DNA from: Caryophanales bacterium UBA5603
GTDB lineage: Bacteria; Bacillota_I; Bacilli_A; Izemoplasmatales; Hujiaoplasmataceae
Assembly (NCBI GenBank): GCA_002424815.1
Contig: DILB01000027.1
Span: 21,454 to 85,453 of the forward strand
Length of the DNA: 64,000 nucleotides
Direction of reading: 5' to 3'
Shown: positions 1 through 8,850 of the stretch, piece after piece
Layout of the letters: each line of letters starts with the position of its first letter
Numbering within the stretch: the stretch's first letter is position 1
The notes under the pieces: generated by a model
Seen by the model: the letters and a program-made list of their open reading frames with translations, nothing else
Databases searched by the model: none
Told to the model about the DNA's origin: nothing
Program-made: the position numbers and the translations under genes

Positions 1-514
1 TCGCTGCGAATGTTGCAATAATCATCAATGTGTTTTCATTAAAAAAATTAAAGTTCTTAAAACTTCGAATTAACAGAGTTAGTAGTCTTGAAACCAATAA
101 AACATACCCTAACCAATATAAAGTCGGAATTGACCAAGCAGGCATTGAAAGAATTAAATTTGTGCCAAATATTGCATTAAAATATTGGGGGATTCGATAA
201 AGCGAAAAAGTGATAGTAATGATTGCCATACCAATTAACACGATTAGATATTGTTTAAAAAAACTTGGTTTTTTTTCGGTTTTTCCCGTTCCGAAAAAAT
301 GAGTATCGATATTGTCTTCTAACATATCCACAATAGAACGAATATCTTTTAGTGCGATATCTTCATCATATTCATCTTTAAAATCTACTAGCATAATTTG
401 ATTTGTGTAATTAAAACTTGCGCTATTAACATATGGTAAACGACTTGTTCTTTTTTCGATTTTGTTGATACAAGTTGAGCAAGTCAGATTCTTCATCACG
501 ATTTTGCGGATCAT
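1..514 (-). CDS. Heavy-metal P1B-type ATPase, N-terminal part (truncated by window edge)
   Basis: Reading the complement from an ATG at 514 gives an open frame of 171 codons to the window edge. An HMA-like N-terminus carries the metal-binding CSTC motif (residues 12-15) after a short beta strand. A charged linker leads to hydrophobic segments at about residues 88-106 and 128-146. The third begins after an FNENTLMIIAT stretch, which resembles the start of the third helix in CadA/ZntA-type Zn/Cd/Pb exporters. A GGAG ribosome site lies six bases before the ATG. The family is known to pump soft metals out of the cytoplasm. The ion cannot be decided because the CPx motif and the P-domain lie outside the window. 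The gene is transcribed divergently from pepV. Confidence 0.85.
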   Translation of the reverse strand, partial: MIRKIVMKNLTCSTCINKIEKRTSRLPYVNSASFNYTNQIMLVDFKDEYDEDIALKDIRSIVDMLEDNIDTHFFGTGKTEKKPSFFKQYLIVLIGMAIITITFSLYRIPQYFNAIFGTNLILSMPAWSIPTLYWLGYVLLVSRLLTLLIRSFKNFNFFNENTLMIIATFAA

Positions 515-560
515 ATTAATCTCCTGTATATGACTAAATTCATACCTTGATATGAAATGG

Positions 561-577
561 TTATAGTTTTACTATAA
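561..577. promoter_or_regulatory. Inverted repeat at the ATPase transcription start, candidate operator
   Basis: TTATAG and CTATAA (561-566 and 572-577) form a perfect inverted repeat around a five-base centre. It overlaps the predicted transcription start just downstream of the -10 box, where a metal-sensing repressor would block initiation. No regulator gene is visible nearby, so the role is inferred from position only. Confidence 0.3.
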
Positions 578-581
578 TAAC

Positions 582-609
582 ATTATACTAAGTATTTACA
601 AAATGTCAA
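582..609 (-). promoter_or_regulatory. Sigma-70-type promoter of the metal ATPase gene
   Basis: On the minus strand, TTGACA (604-609) and TATAAT (582-587) are both perfect consensus boxes, separated by 16 bases. The predicted start of transcription falls near 575, about 60 bases before the ATG. Confidence 0.75.
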
Positions 610-671
610 ATCAATATCAAATGCAGCCTTTTTCCATCAATTAAAGTAAGGAATATTAATTCTCTTGTTCT

Positions 672-699
672 TTGCAAATGTCATCAATTATGGTAAAAT
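672..699 (+). promoter_or_regulatory. Promoter of the pepV-trmB-M42 peptidase operon
   Basis: TTGCAA (672-677) and TAAAAT (694-699) are spaced by 16 bases, with an extended -10 TG just before the -10 box. The boxes lie about 23 bases upstream of the pepV ATG. Confidence 0.55.
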
Positions 700-721
700 T
701 ATATGGAATGGAGTGACTATT

Positions 722-2074
722 ATGGACTGGTTAAAAATTGCTCAATCATATAAAGAAGAATTTATTGAAAAAACTCAAGCTTTACTCAAATTTCCAACCC
801 TTCTTGATACTTTTAATCCAGAAAATCGAGAAGCGCCTTTTGGAAATCCAATCCGACAAGCACTGGATTGGTTTTTGTATATGGCCGAGGCGGACGGATT
901 TAAAATTAAAAATATTGACAACTTTGCTGGACATATAGAAATGGGTGCAGGAAAAGAAATTTTAGGAATATTGGGGCATCTTGATGTAGTGCCTACCGGA
1001 GGGAAATGGAATTATCCACCTTTTGGGGCTGTCATCGATGACGGGAAAATATACGCAAGAGGGGCAATGGATGATAAGGGACCTTCAATGGCTGCTTATA
1101 TTGCTATGAAGATGATTCATGATCAACATATAAATTTAAATAAAAAAGTTCGTTTAATATTAGGCTGTGATGAAGAATCTGGAATGCGGTGCATCCGCAG
1201 ATATCTTGAAAAGGAACAAATGCCGGATATAGGATTTGCGCCTGATGCTGATTTTCCGCTAATATATGGCGAAAAGGGAAATTTTTCGTGGGATATTATT
1301 GGACACGAATCTGACGAATTAATTGAGTCTATTTTTGCTGGAGAAAGATATAACGTTGTTCCTGATGAGTGTGTTGCAGTATTAAAACAAGATGTTAGTT
1401 CTGCATTTCAATCTTACCTTTTAGAACACCAGTACCAAGGCAAAATTGAAGGCAACACCTACACAATCTACGGTAAAAATTCCCATGCTGCATGGCCATA
1501 TATGGGTGTGAATGCTATTTTTTTAATGGCTGAATTTTTAAAAACACAGACAAAATCAAATTTTGTCGATTATCTAGTTAAATATTTGACTCACGATTAT
1601 TACGGAAAAAAACTCCAAATTGATTACTTTGATCCTGAAATGAAAGAATTGACGATTAATTTAGCTATCATAAAGTATGATAAAGGGTCATTCTCAATTG
1701 GAATTAATATTCGATTCCCAATTGGATTCGATATTGAATCCAAAACGTTATTAATTGAAAAATCAGCAGAAAATTATGGTTTTTCATTTAAACCTCAAAG
1801 AGTATCAAAACCTCATTATGTAAGCCCCAATGACCCTTTAGTAAAGACCTTGCTTGCTGCTTATCAAAAATATTCTTTAGACTATGAATCGCCGATTGTT
1901 ACAATAGGCGGAGGAACATATGCTAGGACTTTAAAAAAAGCTGTTGCTTTTGGTCCGAATTTACCAAAGAATCCCGATCTTGCACATCAACCGAATGAAT
2001 ATCTAGTCATTGATGAGATGATAATGGCTGCAGCAATCTATGCTGAAGCAATTGAAAAACTTTGTACGGAGTAA
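722..2074 (+). CDS. pepV: Dipeptidase PepV-like, M20 family
   Basis: A cytoplasmic zinc dipeptidase of about 450 residues, the usual length for PepV, which cleaves a broad range of dipeptides. Metal-site motifs are visible in order: GHLDVVPTGG, RGAMDDKGP, the catalytic DEESGMR and PDADFPLIYGEKG. A lid/dimerisation domain follows, and then a C-terminal part with a GGGTYAR motif. The ATG at 722 is preferred over an upstream in-frame start because GGAGTG sits just before it and the protein then begins MDWLKIA, as in relatives. It heads an operon with trmB and another peptidase and would complete breakdown of peptides imported by systems such as the opp transporter at the end of this window. Confidence 0.9.
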   Translation: MDWLKIAQSYKEEFIEKTQALLKFPTLLDTFNPENREAPFGNPIRQALDWFLYMAEADGFKIKNIDNFAGHIEMGAGKEILGILGHLDVVPTGGKWNYPPFGAVIDDGKIYARGAMDDKGPSMAAYIAMKMIHDQHINLNKKVRLILGCDEESGMRCIRRYLEKEQMPDIGFAPDADFPLIYGEKGNFSWDIIGHESDELIESIFAGERYNVVPDECVAVLKQDVSSAFQSYLLEHQYQGKIEGNTYTIYGKNSHAAWPYMGVNAIFLMAEFLKTQTKSNFVDYLVKYLTHDYYGKKLQIDYFDPEMKELTINLAIIKYDKGSFSIGINIRFPIGFDIESKTLLIEKSAENYGFSFKPQRVSKPHYVSPNDPLVKTLLAAYQKYSLDYESPIVTIGGGTYARTLKKAVAFGPNLPKNPDLAHQPNEYLVIDEMIMAAAIYAEAIEKLCTE

Positions 2075-2081
2075 AAATCTC

Positions 2082-2735
2082 ATGCGTTTAAGGAAAGTAA
2101 AGAACGCTTCAATAACACTCAATAATCATCCTGAATTATTAATTCAAAATCCAGATTTTTATAAAGGAAAATGGGATACTCTTTTTCCGAAAAATCAACC
2201 AATACATCTTGAAATTGGAATTGGTAAAGGTAAATTTCTTTTTGAACTTGCAAAACTTCATCCTGAAATCAATTATTTAGGCATTGAAAAATTTGATTCA
2301 GTAATTGTAAGAGCGCTTGAAAAACTGCTTATATCACCCTTGCCAAATGTTTTGTTGATATATGTTGATGCTAATCGACTGCCAGATCTCTTTGATATAG
2401 GCGAAATTGATAAATTATATTTAAATTTTTCCGATCCATGGCCGAAAAACGCTCATAAAAAACGTCGATTAACTAGTCCTTTATTTTTATCATTTTACCA
2501 AGCAATTCTTAGAAAAGATGCTGTTATCGAATATAAGACTGATAATTTTCGTTTTTTTGAATATACGATGATGACATTAATCGAATATCCAGCTAACATT
2601 ATTAAAATGAGTCTTGATTTGCATCATGAACATAATATTGAAAACGTAGAAACTGAGTTTGAGACTCGATTTGTCTCTATGGGGAATTCAATATATTACA
2701 TTAGTTTTCAATTAAAGGAGAAAACAGATGATTAA
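2082..2735 (+). CDS. trmB: tRNA (guanine-N7-)-methyltransferase TrmB
   Basis: Methylates G46 of the tRNA variable loop with S-adenosylmethionine. The SAM-binding motif LEIGIGKGKF lies near residue 50 and the family-specific NFSDPWPKNAHKKRRL segment near residue 130, followed by the YKTDN motif. The length of 217 residues is normal. The ATG at 2082 is chosen because a GGAG at 2068-2071, inside the end of pepV, precedes it and the protein then starts MRLRKVKNA as typical for TrmB. It starts 7 bases after the pepV stop codon and overlaps the next gene by eight bases, so the three genes are cotranscribed. Confidence 0.93.
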   Translation: MRLRKVKNASITLNNHPELLIQNPDFYKGKWDTLFPKNQPIHLEIGIGKGKFLFELAKLHPEINYLGIEKFDSVIVRALEKLLISPLPNVLLIYVDANRLPDLFDIGEIDKLYLNFSDPWPKNAHKKRRLTSPLFLSFYQAILRKDAVIEYKTDNFRFFEYTMMTLIEYPANIIKMSLDLHHEHNIENVETEFETRFVSMGNSIYYISFQLKEKTDD

Positions 2736-3795
2736 ATCTCATTATCAGACACTTGTGGAACTTCCAGGGGTGTCTGCCAACGAAAAATATGTTCGAAAAT
2801 TTATGAAAAGCGAACTTGAAAAGGTATCTGAAAAGATTTTCCAAGATAAACTTGGGTCTATTTTTGGCGGAATTAACTTGGGGAAAAATGGCCCAAAGGT
2901 AATGATAGCCAGTCATATGGATGAAGTTGGAGCAATGGTTGCCAGTATAACCGATAAAGGATTCATTAAAATGATCCCGGTGGGATCGATTAGTGCGCCA
3001 ATAATGTTAAGTGAACATCTCAATATTGTTATTGATGACGGATCATTTGTTCCCGGAGTCGTTGGAGCAAAACCGCCACATTTGATGCGAGATAGTTCAT
3101 CAAAACAAGTTTCAGATTTTGATGATTTTGTACTTGATATCGGCGCAGACTCCAAAGCACATGCAGCAGAACTTGGTGTCAAAGTGGGTCAACAAATCGT
3201 TTTTAATAATAACTATACCATTTCCAAAGATGGAAAAAAGATATTCTCAAAAGCTTGGGATGATCGTTTTGGTTGTGGAATGGCACTTGATATTTTACAA
3301 TCTATAGATAAAAACAAAATTCCATGCCAGCTCTTTGCAGGGGCTAATGTTCAAGAAGAAGTTGGACTTAGAGGAGCTGGAACTTCAGCTTACATGATTA
3401 AACCAGATTTGTTCATCGCTGTAGACTGCAGTCCTTGTTCTGACACATTTGAAGATTCTGATGTCGGAGGAAAACTGGGCGGCGGATTCATGATTCGCTT
3501 CTATGATCCAAAATGTATTATGCATCAAGGAATGAAAGCTTTTATCGAATCGACAGCAAAAGAACACAATATAAAATATCAATATTACAAGTCATTAGGC
3601 GGAACCGACGCTGCACAAGTTCAACTCTCTGAATCTGGCGTTTTAGTTTGTACGATTGGTATGCCTTCAAGATATATCCACTCATCGACTTCAATGATTC
3701 ACATTGACGATTACGAAGCGGTTAAAGTGGTCATCTTGGCAATGCTTGAACAACTTGATTTTAATAAGATTAACGAAATCAAAGAAAACGTTTAG
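2728..3795 (+). CDS. M42 family metallo-aminopeptidase (FrvX/PepA-type)
   Basis: A cytoplasmic two-metal aminopeptidase of 355 residues. Members form tetrahedral dodecamers that remove N-terminal residues from peptides. Ligand and catalytic motifs are present in order: ASHMDEVGAMV, AWDDRFGCG, NVQEEVGLRG, a DCS segment, GGTDAAQ, and the closing IHSSTSM histidine region. The start overlaps trmB by eight bases and has AAGGAG in front. The family contains glutamyl aminopeptidases, deblocking aminopeptidases and endoglucanase-annotated members, so specificity is not assigned. With pepV it points to peptide use as a nutrient source. Confidence 0.9.
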   Translation: MIKSHYQTLVELPGVSANEKYVRKFMKSELEKVSEKIFQDKLGSIFGGINLGKNGPKVMIASHMDEVGAMVASITDKGFIKMIPVGSISAPIMLSEHLNIVIDDGSFVPGVVGAKPPHLMRDSSSKQVSDFDDFVLDIGADSKAHAAELGVKVGQQIVFNNNYTISKDGKKIFSKAWDDRFGCGMALDILQSIDKNKIPCQLFAGANVQEEVGLRGAGTSAYMIKPDLFIAVDCSPCSDTFEDSDVGGKLGGGFMIRFYDPKCIMHQGMKAFIESTAKEHNIKYQYYKSLGGTDAAQVQLSESGVLVCTIGMPSRYIHSSTSMIHIDDYEAVKVVILAMLEQLDFNKINEIKENV

Positions 3796-3850
3796 TCTTT
3801 TAAAATAATAATCTTATGAGACCACTAATGTGGCTTAAAAAGGAGAAATA

Positions 3851-4561
3851 ATGAATAATAAAGTACAATCTTTTTTCAACGACAAAAAGAAAGTTAAAGA
3901 CATGACCTTGATGGCAATGTTTATCGCAATTATCATTGTTATGGGATTTGTTCCATTTTTAGGATACATTACCATTATTGGTATTAGTGTTACCTTGATT
4001 CATATTCCCGTTCTCATTGGTGCTGTATTCTTGGGTAGAAAAGGCGGGATTATTCTTGGTATTACCTTTGGTTTGACATCATTTTTTAGAGCTTTGACAA
4101 GCGTGGGATTAGATTACCTATTTATCTTTCCTTGGGTATCAATCTTACCTAGATTTGTTTTTGGATTGATAATTTATGATGTATATATCCTCTTGCTTAA
4201 AATTCTAAAAGTTCGACTTATTGCGCTTGTTATTAGTTTTGTTTTATTGACATTGATTCATACTTTAATGGTTCTTCCACTGATGATTTCAGCTTTCCCG
4301 TTGGCATTAAATCTTCCGGATGTAGCTTCAACCATCGAGTCGGGGGGAGAAGGATTGCTCTCGTTTATGCAAGGGCTGAATACTTTTGATGCTGCTATGG
4401 CAATCATTTTCAGTATATTACTTTCAAATGGTTTGATTGAAGCCGCGCTAGCAGGTTCTGTTGGAGCGATAGTTGCCGATCGCCTTTTGGCTATATTTAA
4501 AAAAGATGAGACAAACGATTCTGATGATATGGAAGGTGAAGACATTGCTTCTATTGATTGA
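3851..4561 (+). CDS. panT: ECF transporter S component, probably pantothenate-specific PanT
   Basis: A 236-residue integral membrane protein with about six hydrophobic segments. It has the look of energy-coupling-factor substrate-binding subunits: a short basic N-terminus, then a KDMTLMAMFIAI first helix with small residues and a VTLIHIPVLIGAVFLGRKGG loop that is typical of the vitamin-type S proteins. S components give specificity and use a shared EcfA/A'/T module encoded elsewhere. Pantothenate is inferred because its stop overlaps the start of pantothenate kinase coaX by 17 bases, so both are translated from one message. It ends in TGA, which shows TGA is a stop codon here. The AAGGAG ribosome site is strong. 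Confidence 0.8.
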   Translation: MNNKVQSFFNDKKKVKDMTLMAMFIAIIIVMGFVPFLGYITIIGISVTLIHIPVLIGAVFLGRKGGIILGITFGLTSFFRALTSVGLDYLFIFPWVSILPRFVFGLIIYDVYILLLKILKVRLIALVISFVLLTLIHTLMVLPLMISAFPLALNLPDVASTIESGGEGLLSFMQGLNTFDAAMAIIFSILLSNGLIEAALAGSVGAIVADRLLAIFKKDETNDSDDMEGEDIASID

Positions 4562-5309
4562 TATTGGCAACACGACGATTACAATCGGACTATCAAATCG
4601 CAGTTCGATTGAGAAAATATACAAATTAAATACTGAAAAAAGCAAATCAAGTGATGAATATGCCGTTACTCTGAATATTATGCTCAAAGATACATCGATT
4701 CAAAACATCATTATATCGTCTGTTGTTCCAGAATTAAATGATGTATTTAGAGAATATTTTCAAAATTGGTTTGATATTACACCTTTATTTTTAGGACAAG
4801 GTGTAAAAACAGGAATTAGAATCAATTCTGATAATCCAAAAGAAGTAGGATCAGATTTAATTGCAAATGTCATTGGGGCAACTGCTGGATATTCTCCAAG
4901 TTGTCTTGTTGTTGATTTAGGAACAGCAACAACTTTTACGTATGTTGATAATCTAAATTTAAAAGGTGTTATTATTACTGCCGGCATCACCACTTCTAAA
5001 AATGCATTAATTAGTAAAACGAGTTTATTACCTCAAGTTGAACTTGAGATTCCATCAAAATTGCTAGGTACAAATACTGTTGATTGTATCAAATCTGGAA
5101 TTGTGTATGGTCACGCCTCAATGATTGATGGCATGACAAGAAAAATTAAAAAACATTTAAATAACGACTTATTACCAGTCATATTGACTGGAGGGCATTC
5201 AAAGTTAATATTACCATTACTTGAGGAAAAAGTGATTTATGATGAACGATTACTTTTAAAAGGTTTACTGGAAGTTTATCACCGTAATTTTATGGGTGAG
5301 AATGATTAA
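4545..5309 (+). CDS. coaX: Type III pantothenate kinase CoaX
   Basis: Catalyses the first step of coenzyme A synthesis, phosphorylation of pantothenate. The N-terminal DIGNTTITIGL phosphate-binding motif, the DLGTATTFTYV motif near residue 125 and the ITAGITTSKNAL segment identify the type III (ASKHA-fold) family. With 254 residues the length is normal. The start chosen is TTG at 4545, because GGAAGGTG at 4531-4538 precedes it and the protein then begins directly with MLLLIDIGNT; an in-frame upstream ATG would add 24 residues not seen in the family. It overlaps panT by 17 bases. CoaE, the last enzyme of the pathway, is encoded 3.5 kb downstream. Confidence 0.93.
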   Translation: MLLLIDIGNTTITIGLSNRSSIEKIYKLNTEKSKSSDEYAVTLNIMLKDTSIQNIIISSVVPELNDVFREYFQNWFDITPLFLGQGVKTGIRINSDNPKEVGSDLIANVIGATAGYSPSCLVVDLGTATTFTYVDNLNLKGVIITAGITTSKNALISKTSLLPQVELEIPSKLLGTNTVDCIKSGIVYGHASMIDGMTRKIKKHLNNDLLPVILTGGHSKLILPLLEEKVIYDERLLLKGLLEVYHRNFMGEND

Positions 5310-5315
5310 TTCAAG

Positions 5316-5348
5316 GAAAAATGTACATTCAAAGTGTGCATTTTTTTT
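5316..5348 (+). terminator. Rho-independent terminator after coaX
   Basis: ATGTACA (5321-5327) pairs with TGTGCAT (5335-5341) across a seven-base loop, with one wobble pair, followed by eight T. It separates panT-coaX from polA. Confidence 0.7.
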
Positions 5349-5389
5349 GTATCCATGATACAATAAATGAGAGATTATGAGGTGTAAAT

Positions 5390-8017
5390 ATGAGAAAACT
5401 TTTACTAATCGATGGTAACAATTTACTTTTCCGATCATATTATGCTACTGCTGCGATGGGCAATTTGATGAAAAACAGTCAAGGGACATATACGAATGCT
5501 GTTTTTGGATTTGTCTCAACCATGCAAGCAATCCTCAAAATGGATTATACACATATATTGGTTGCATGGGATCCAAAAGGACCGACTTGGCGCCATCTAA
5601 AGTATGATACATACAAAGGAACCCGTAAAGAAGTTCCTAGTGAATTAATAAGCCAGATGCCTCTCGTTCGCGAATATCTCGACAGTGCTAACGTTCCTCG
5701 TTATGAACAAGATTTATACGAGGCTGATGATATTATTGGTTATTGTGCAATTCATTTCACCGATGAATTCGATCTCATTGACATATTTTCAAATGACCAT
5801 GATCTTATGCAATTACTAGGCCCTAAAGTTCGACAAGTTATTTCAAAAAAAGGAATTAGTGAAATAGAAATATTTACACCTACAATTATGAAAGAAAAAT
5901 TAGGTATTTCGCCTGAACAGATGTGTGATTATAAAGGTCTGGTTGGTGATGTTTCCGATAACATTCCGGGCATACCTGGCGTTGGAGATAAGACAGCTAC
6001 AAAATTACTAGAAACATATGGAACTCTAGATAACATTTTAGATAATGTCGAGCAATTAAGTGGAAAACTAAAAGAAAAAATTGAAACATTCCGAGAACAA
6101 GCTATCTTTTCCAAAGAATTAGCAACAATCGTCACCGATTTTGAGAATAATATAAAAATAGAAAATATTATTTATAATGGTTCAAATTACGAAAATTTGA
6201 AATCTTTTCTGCAAAAAATGGAATTACATTCACTCATTAGAAAATTGGATGTTCCCGCATCCCGACGTATTGAAAATTCTCCTTATGATATCATTCTCAA
6301 TCATCAACAATTAAAATCGGTTTTAATTTCTCCATCAGCTTTTCATCTCGAGTTATTTGGTACAAACTATCATAACGCAGAAAAAATCGGATTTGGAATT
6401 GTAAATGCCAAAGGTGCTTATTACGTTGATTATAATTTAGCAATAGGTTCACAAGAGTTTACTCAATGGATGAATGATAGGTTACAAATTAAATATGTTT
6501 ATGATCTCAAACAAACAAAAGTGGCTTTATTGTGGGACGGTTTTGATATTCAAGGAGCATCATTTGATTTGTTACTGGCTGCTTATTTAATTAATCCTAA
6601 TTTGACCAAAGAAGATTTACGAGTAGTGACCGCAAATTTCGATTATAATGATGTTGAGTATGATGAAACAATTTATGGTCGCGGTGCAAAATATGCTATT
6701 CCTGAAGATAGATCATCAATGCATAAACATATAGTTGATAAAGCAAAAGCTATTTATGCATTAAAAGATACTATTTTAAAACAAATAGACATTAATAATC
6801 AAAATTCCTTGTTGAACGATATTGAAATTCCTCTAGCAATCACCCTGGCAAAAATGGAATATGAAGGCATTGCTATAGATCAAAATGAACTAGACAAATT
6901 TGGTAACAATCTCTTCGTTCGTATTCAGATACTTGAAAAAGCTATTCATGAACTCGCGGAAGAAGATTTTAACATTAATTCTCCTAAACAATTGGGTATT
7001 ATCCTTTTTGAAAAATTAAATTTACCTTATTATAAGAAAAACAAAAGCGGGTACTCAACAGACGTTTCAGTATTAGAACAACTGTCAGCTTTCCATCCCA
7101 TCATTGATAAGATAATGGAATATCGTTCCTTATCAAAGTTATATACAACTTATTATGAAGGAATCAAATCTGCGCTTCAAACAAAAAAAGATGGACGAGT
7201 ACATACCATATACAAACAGACAATAGCACAAACGGGACGTCTTTCATCTATCGAACCAAATCTTCAAAACATTCCAATTAAATCTGATGATGGGAAAGAA
7301 TTACGTAAGATTTTTATTGCAAATCAAGGATCAACTCTCTATTCCTGTGATTATTCTCAAATAGAGCTTCGAGTACTCGCTCACATGGCAAATGTACGAA
7401 ATTTAAAAGTTGCATTTCAAAGTGGCGAGGATATTCACACCCATACTGCTAGACTTATCTTTCATAAAAATGAGATTTCCTCAAGCGAACGGAGAGCAGC
7501 CAAGGCGGTCAATTTTGGGATAATTTACGGTAAAACTTCTTGGGGATTATCAGAGGATCTAAAAATATCACCTAAACAGGCAGATACTTTCATTCAACAG
7601 TATTTTGATAATTTTCCAGAAATTAAAAATTTTATGGATAAACAAATCAATGATGCTAAAACTTTGGGTTATGTTTCTACAGTCTTAAATCGACGTCGTT
7701 ATATTCCCGAAGTTAACGCTGACAATTACCAGGTCCGTGAGTTTGGAAAGCGTATGGCTATGAATGCACCGATTCAAGGTTCAGCTGCAGATCTTTTAAA
7801 AAAGGCTATGGTGGAAATTGATCAAGCTTTTGAAAACCATCATTTGTCGTCAAAAATACTATTACAAATTCATGATGAATTAGTTATCAATGTTGAATTA
7901 TCAGAAATGAATTTAGTCGAAAAATTAGTAAATGAACATATGGAAAATGCTATTAAATTTGACGTTCCTTTCGAAGTTGAAGGAAGTTTTGGAACTAATT
8001 TGTTTGAGGTTAAATAA
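5390..8017 (+). CDS. polA: DNA polymerase I
   Basis: An 875-residue repair and Okazaki-fragment polymerase. The N-terminal 5'-3' exonuclease domain (about 1-290) has the EADDIIG and DVSDNIPGIPGVGDKTA motifs. The middle 3'-5' exonuclease-like domain (about 295-480) lacks the DFET and other acidic motifs, so proofreading is probably lost, as in Bacillus and Thermus enzymes. The C-terminal polymerase domain shows motif A (DYSQIELRVLAH), motif B (RRAAKAVNFGIIYG) and motif C (QIHDELV). GAGGTG precedes the ATG, and a TACAAT -10-like box lies at 5359-5364. mutM follows after two bases, as in many Firmicutes. Confidence 0.97.
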   Translation: MRKLLLIDGNNLLFRSYYATAAMGNLMKNSQGTYTNAVFGFVSTMQAILKMDYTHILVAWDPKGPTWRHLKYDTYKGTRKEVPSELISQMPLVREYLDSANVPRYEQDLYEADDIIGYCAIHFTDEFDLIDIFSNDHDLMQLLGPKVRQVISKKGISEIEIFTPTIMKEKLGISPEQMCDYKGLVGDVSDNIPGIPGVGDKTATKLLETYGTLDNILDNVEQLSGKLKEKIETFREQAIFSKELATIVTDFENNIKIENIIYNGSNYENLKSFLQKMELHSLIRKLDVPASRRIENSPYDIILNHQQLKSVLISPSAFHLELFGTNYHNAEKIGFGIVNAKGAYYVDYNLAIGSQEFTQWMNDRLQIKYVYDLKQTKVALLWDGFDIQGASFDLLLAAYLINPNLTKEDLRVVTANFDYNDVEYDETIYGRGAKYAIPEDRSSMHKHIVDKAKAIYALKDTILKQIDINNQNSLLNDIEIPLAITLAKMEYEGIAIDQNELDKFGNNLFVRIQILEKAIHELAEEDFNINSPKQLGIILFEKLNLPYYKKNKSGYSTDVSVLEQLSAFHPIIDKIMEYRSLSKLYTTYYEGIKSALQTKKDGRVHTIYKQTIAQTGRLSSIEPNLQNIPIKSDDGKELRKIFIANQGSTLYSCDYSQIELRVLAHMANVRNLKVAFQSGEDIHTHTARLIFHKNEISSSERRAAKAVNFGIIYGKTSWGLSEDLKISPKQADTFIQQYFDNFPEIKNFMDKQINDAKTLGYVSTVLNRRRYIPEVNADNYQVREFGKRMAMNAPIQGSAADLLKKAMVEIDQAFENHHLSSKILLQIHDELVINVELSEMNLVEKLVNEHMENAIKFDVPFEVEGSFGTNLFEVK

Positions 8018-8019
8018 AA

Positions 8020-8850
8020 ATGCCAGAATTGCCAGAAGTTGAAACGGTAAAAGAATCGTTAAAAACTTTAATATTAGGAAAAACGATTCATCATGTCGAT
8101 ATATTATATGAAGGAATAATTCACGGAACAACAAAAGACTATTTTTCAAAGCGGCTTGAAAATGAAATTTTAATGGATATTGGTCGATTTGGTAAGTTTT
8201 TGTTTTTTCGATTTTCTACTATAACATTGATTTCTCACTTAAGAATGGAAGGTAAATATTTTCTAAAACATTCTTTTGAGTTAATCGCTAAACATGAACA
8301 TGTTATATTTCATTTCACAGACGGAACTTCCCTTCGATATCATGATACTCGTAAATTTGGCACGATGGAACTAGTAGAACCAGGCAATGAATTCTTAATG
8401 CCAAATATTCTTTTGATGGGTCCGGAGCCTTTCGATAATCAATTTAATCTTTCTTATTTGAAATCGCGTATCAAATCTTCAATTCGACCCATCAAATCAT
8501 TTTTGCTAGACCAGAATAATGTTTCTGGACTCGGAAATATTTATGTCGATGAAGTATTATTTTTATCGAGAGTGCATCCTGAAACACAAGTTAAAAATCT
8601 CAGCGATTCTGAAATACTCAAAATTATCGATTCTACTCAAGCGGTCATTAATAAAGCGATTGAGCTCGGCGGGACAACCATACGATCTTACCTTTCAAGT
8701 TTAGGAATTACCGGTCGATTTCAAAATGAATTAAATGTTCATCTTCGAGCGTTAAAACCTTGTATTATTTGCAATACCCCAATTATCAAAATAAAAGTTG
8801 GTGGAAGAGGCACATATATCTGCCCAACTTGTCAGAAAAGAAAGGGATAA
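8020..8850 (+). CDS. mutM: Formamidopyrimidine-DNA glycosylase
   Basis: Bifunctional glycosylase/AP lyase that removes 8-oxoguanine and formamidopyrimidines. The catalytic N-terminal proline and glutamate lie in the start motif MPELPEVETV. The helix-two-turn-helix region includes LLDQNNVSGLGNIYVDE. The C-terminal zinc finger has its four cysteines as CIIC...CPTC, so an active DNA-binding finger is predicted. The length of 276 residues is normal. It is placed directly behind polA, which supplies the repair synthesis activity, and is immediately followed by coaE. Confidence 0.96.
   Translation: MPELPEVETVKESLKTLILGKTIHHVDILYEGIIHGTTKDYFSKRLENEILMDIGRFGKFLFFRFSTITLISHLRMEGKYFLKHSFELIAKHEHVIFHFTDGTSLRYHDTRKFGTMELVEPGNEFLMPNILLMGPEPFDNQFNLSYLKSRIKSSIRPIKSFLLDQNNVSGLGNIYVDEVLFLSRVHPETQVKNLSDSEILKIIDSTQAVINKAIELGGTTIRSYLSSLGITGRFQNELNVHLRALKPCIICNTPIIKIKVGGRGTYICPTCQKRKG

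Noticed and set aside
3796..3850. Riboswitch ahead of panT
   Set aside because: Only 55 bases separate the genes, with a weak CCAC/GTGG hairpin; too short for a known riboswitch class.
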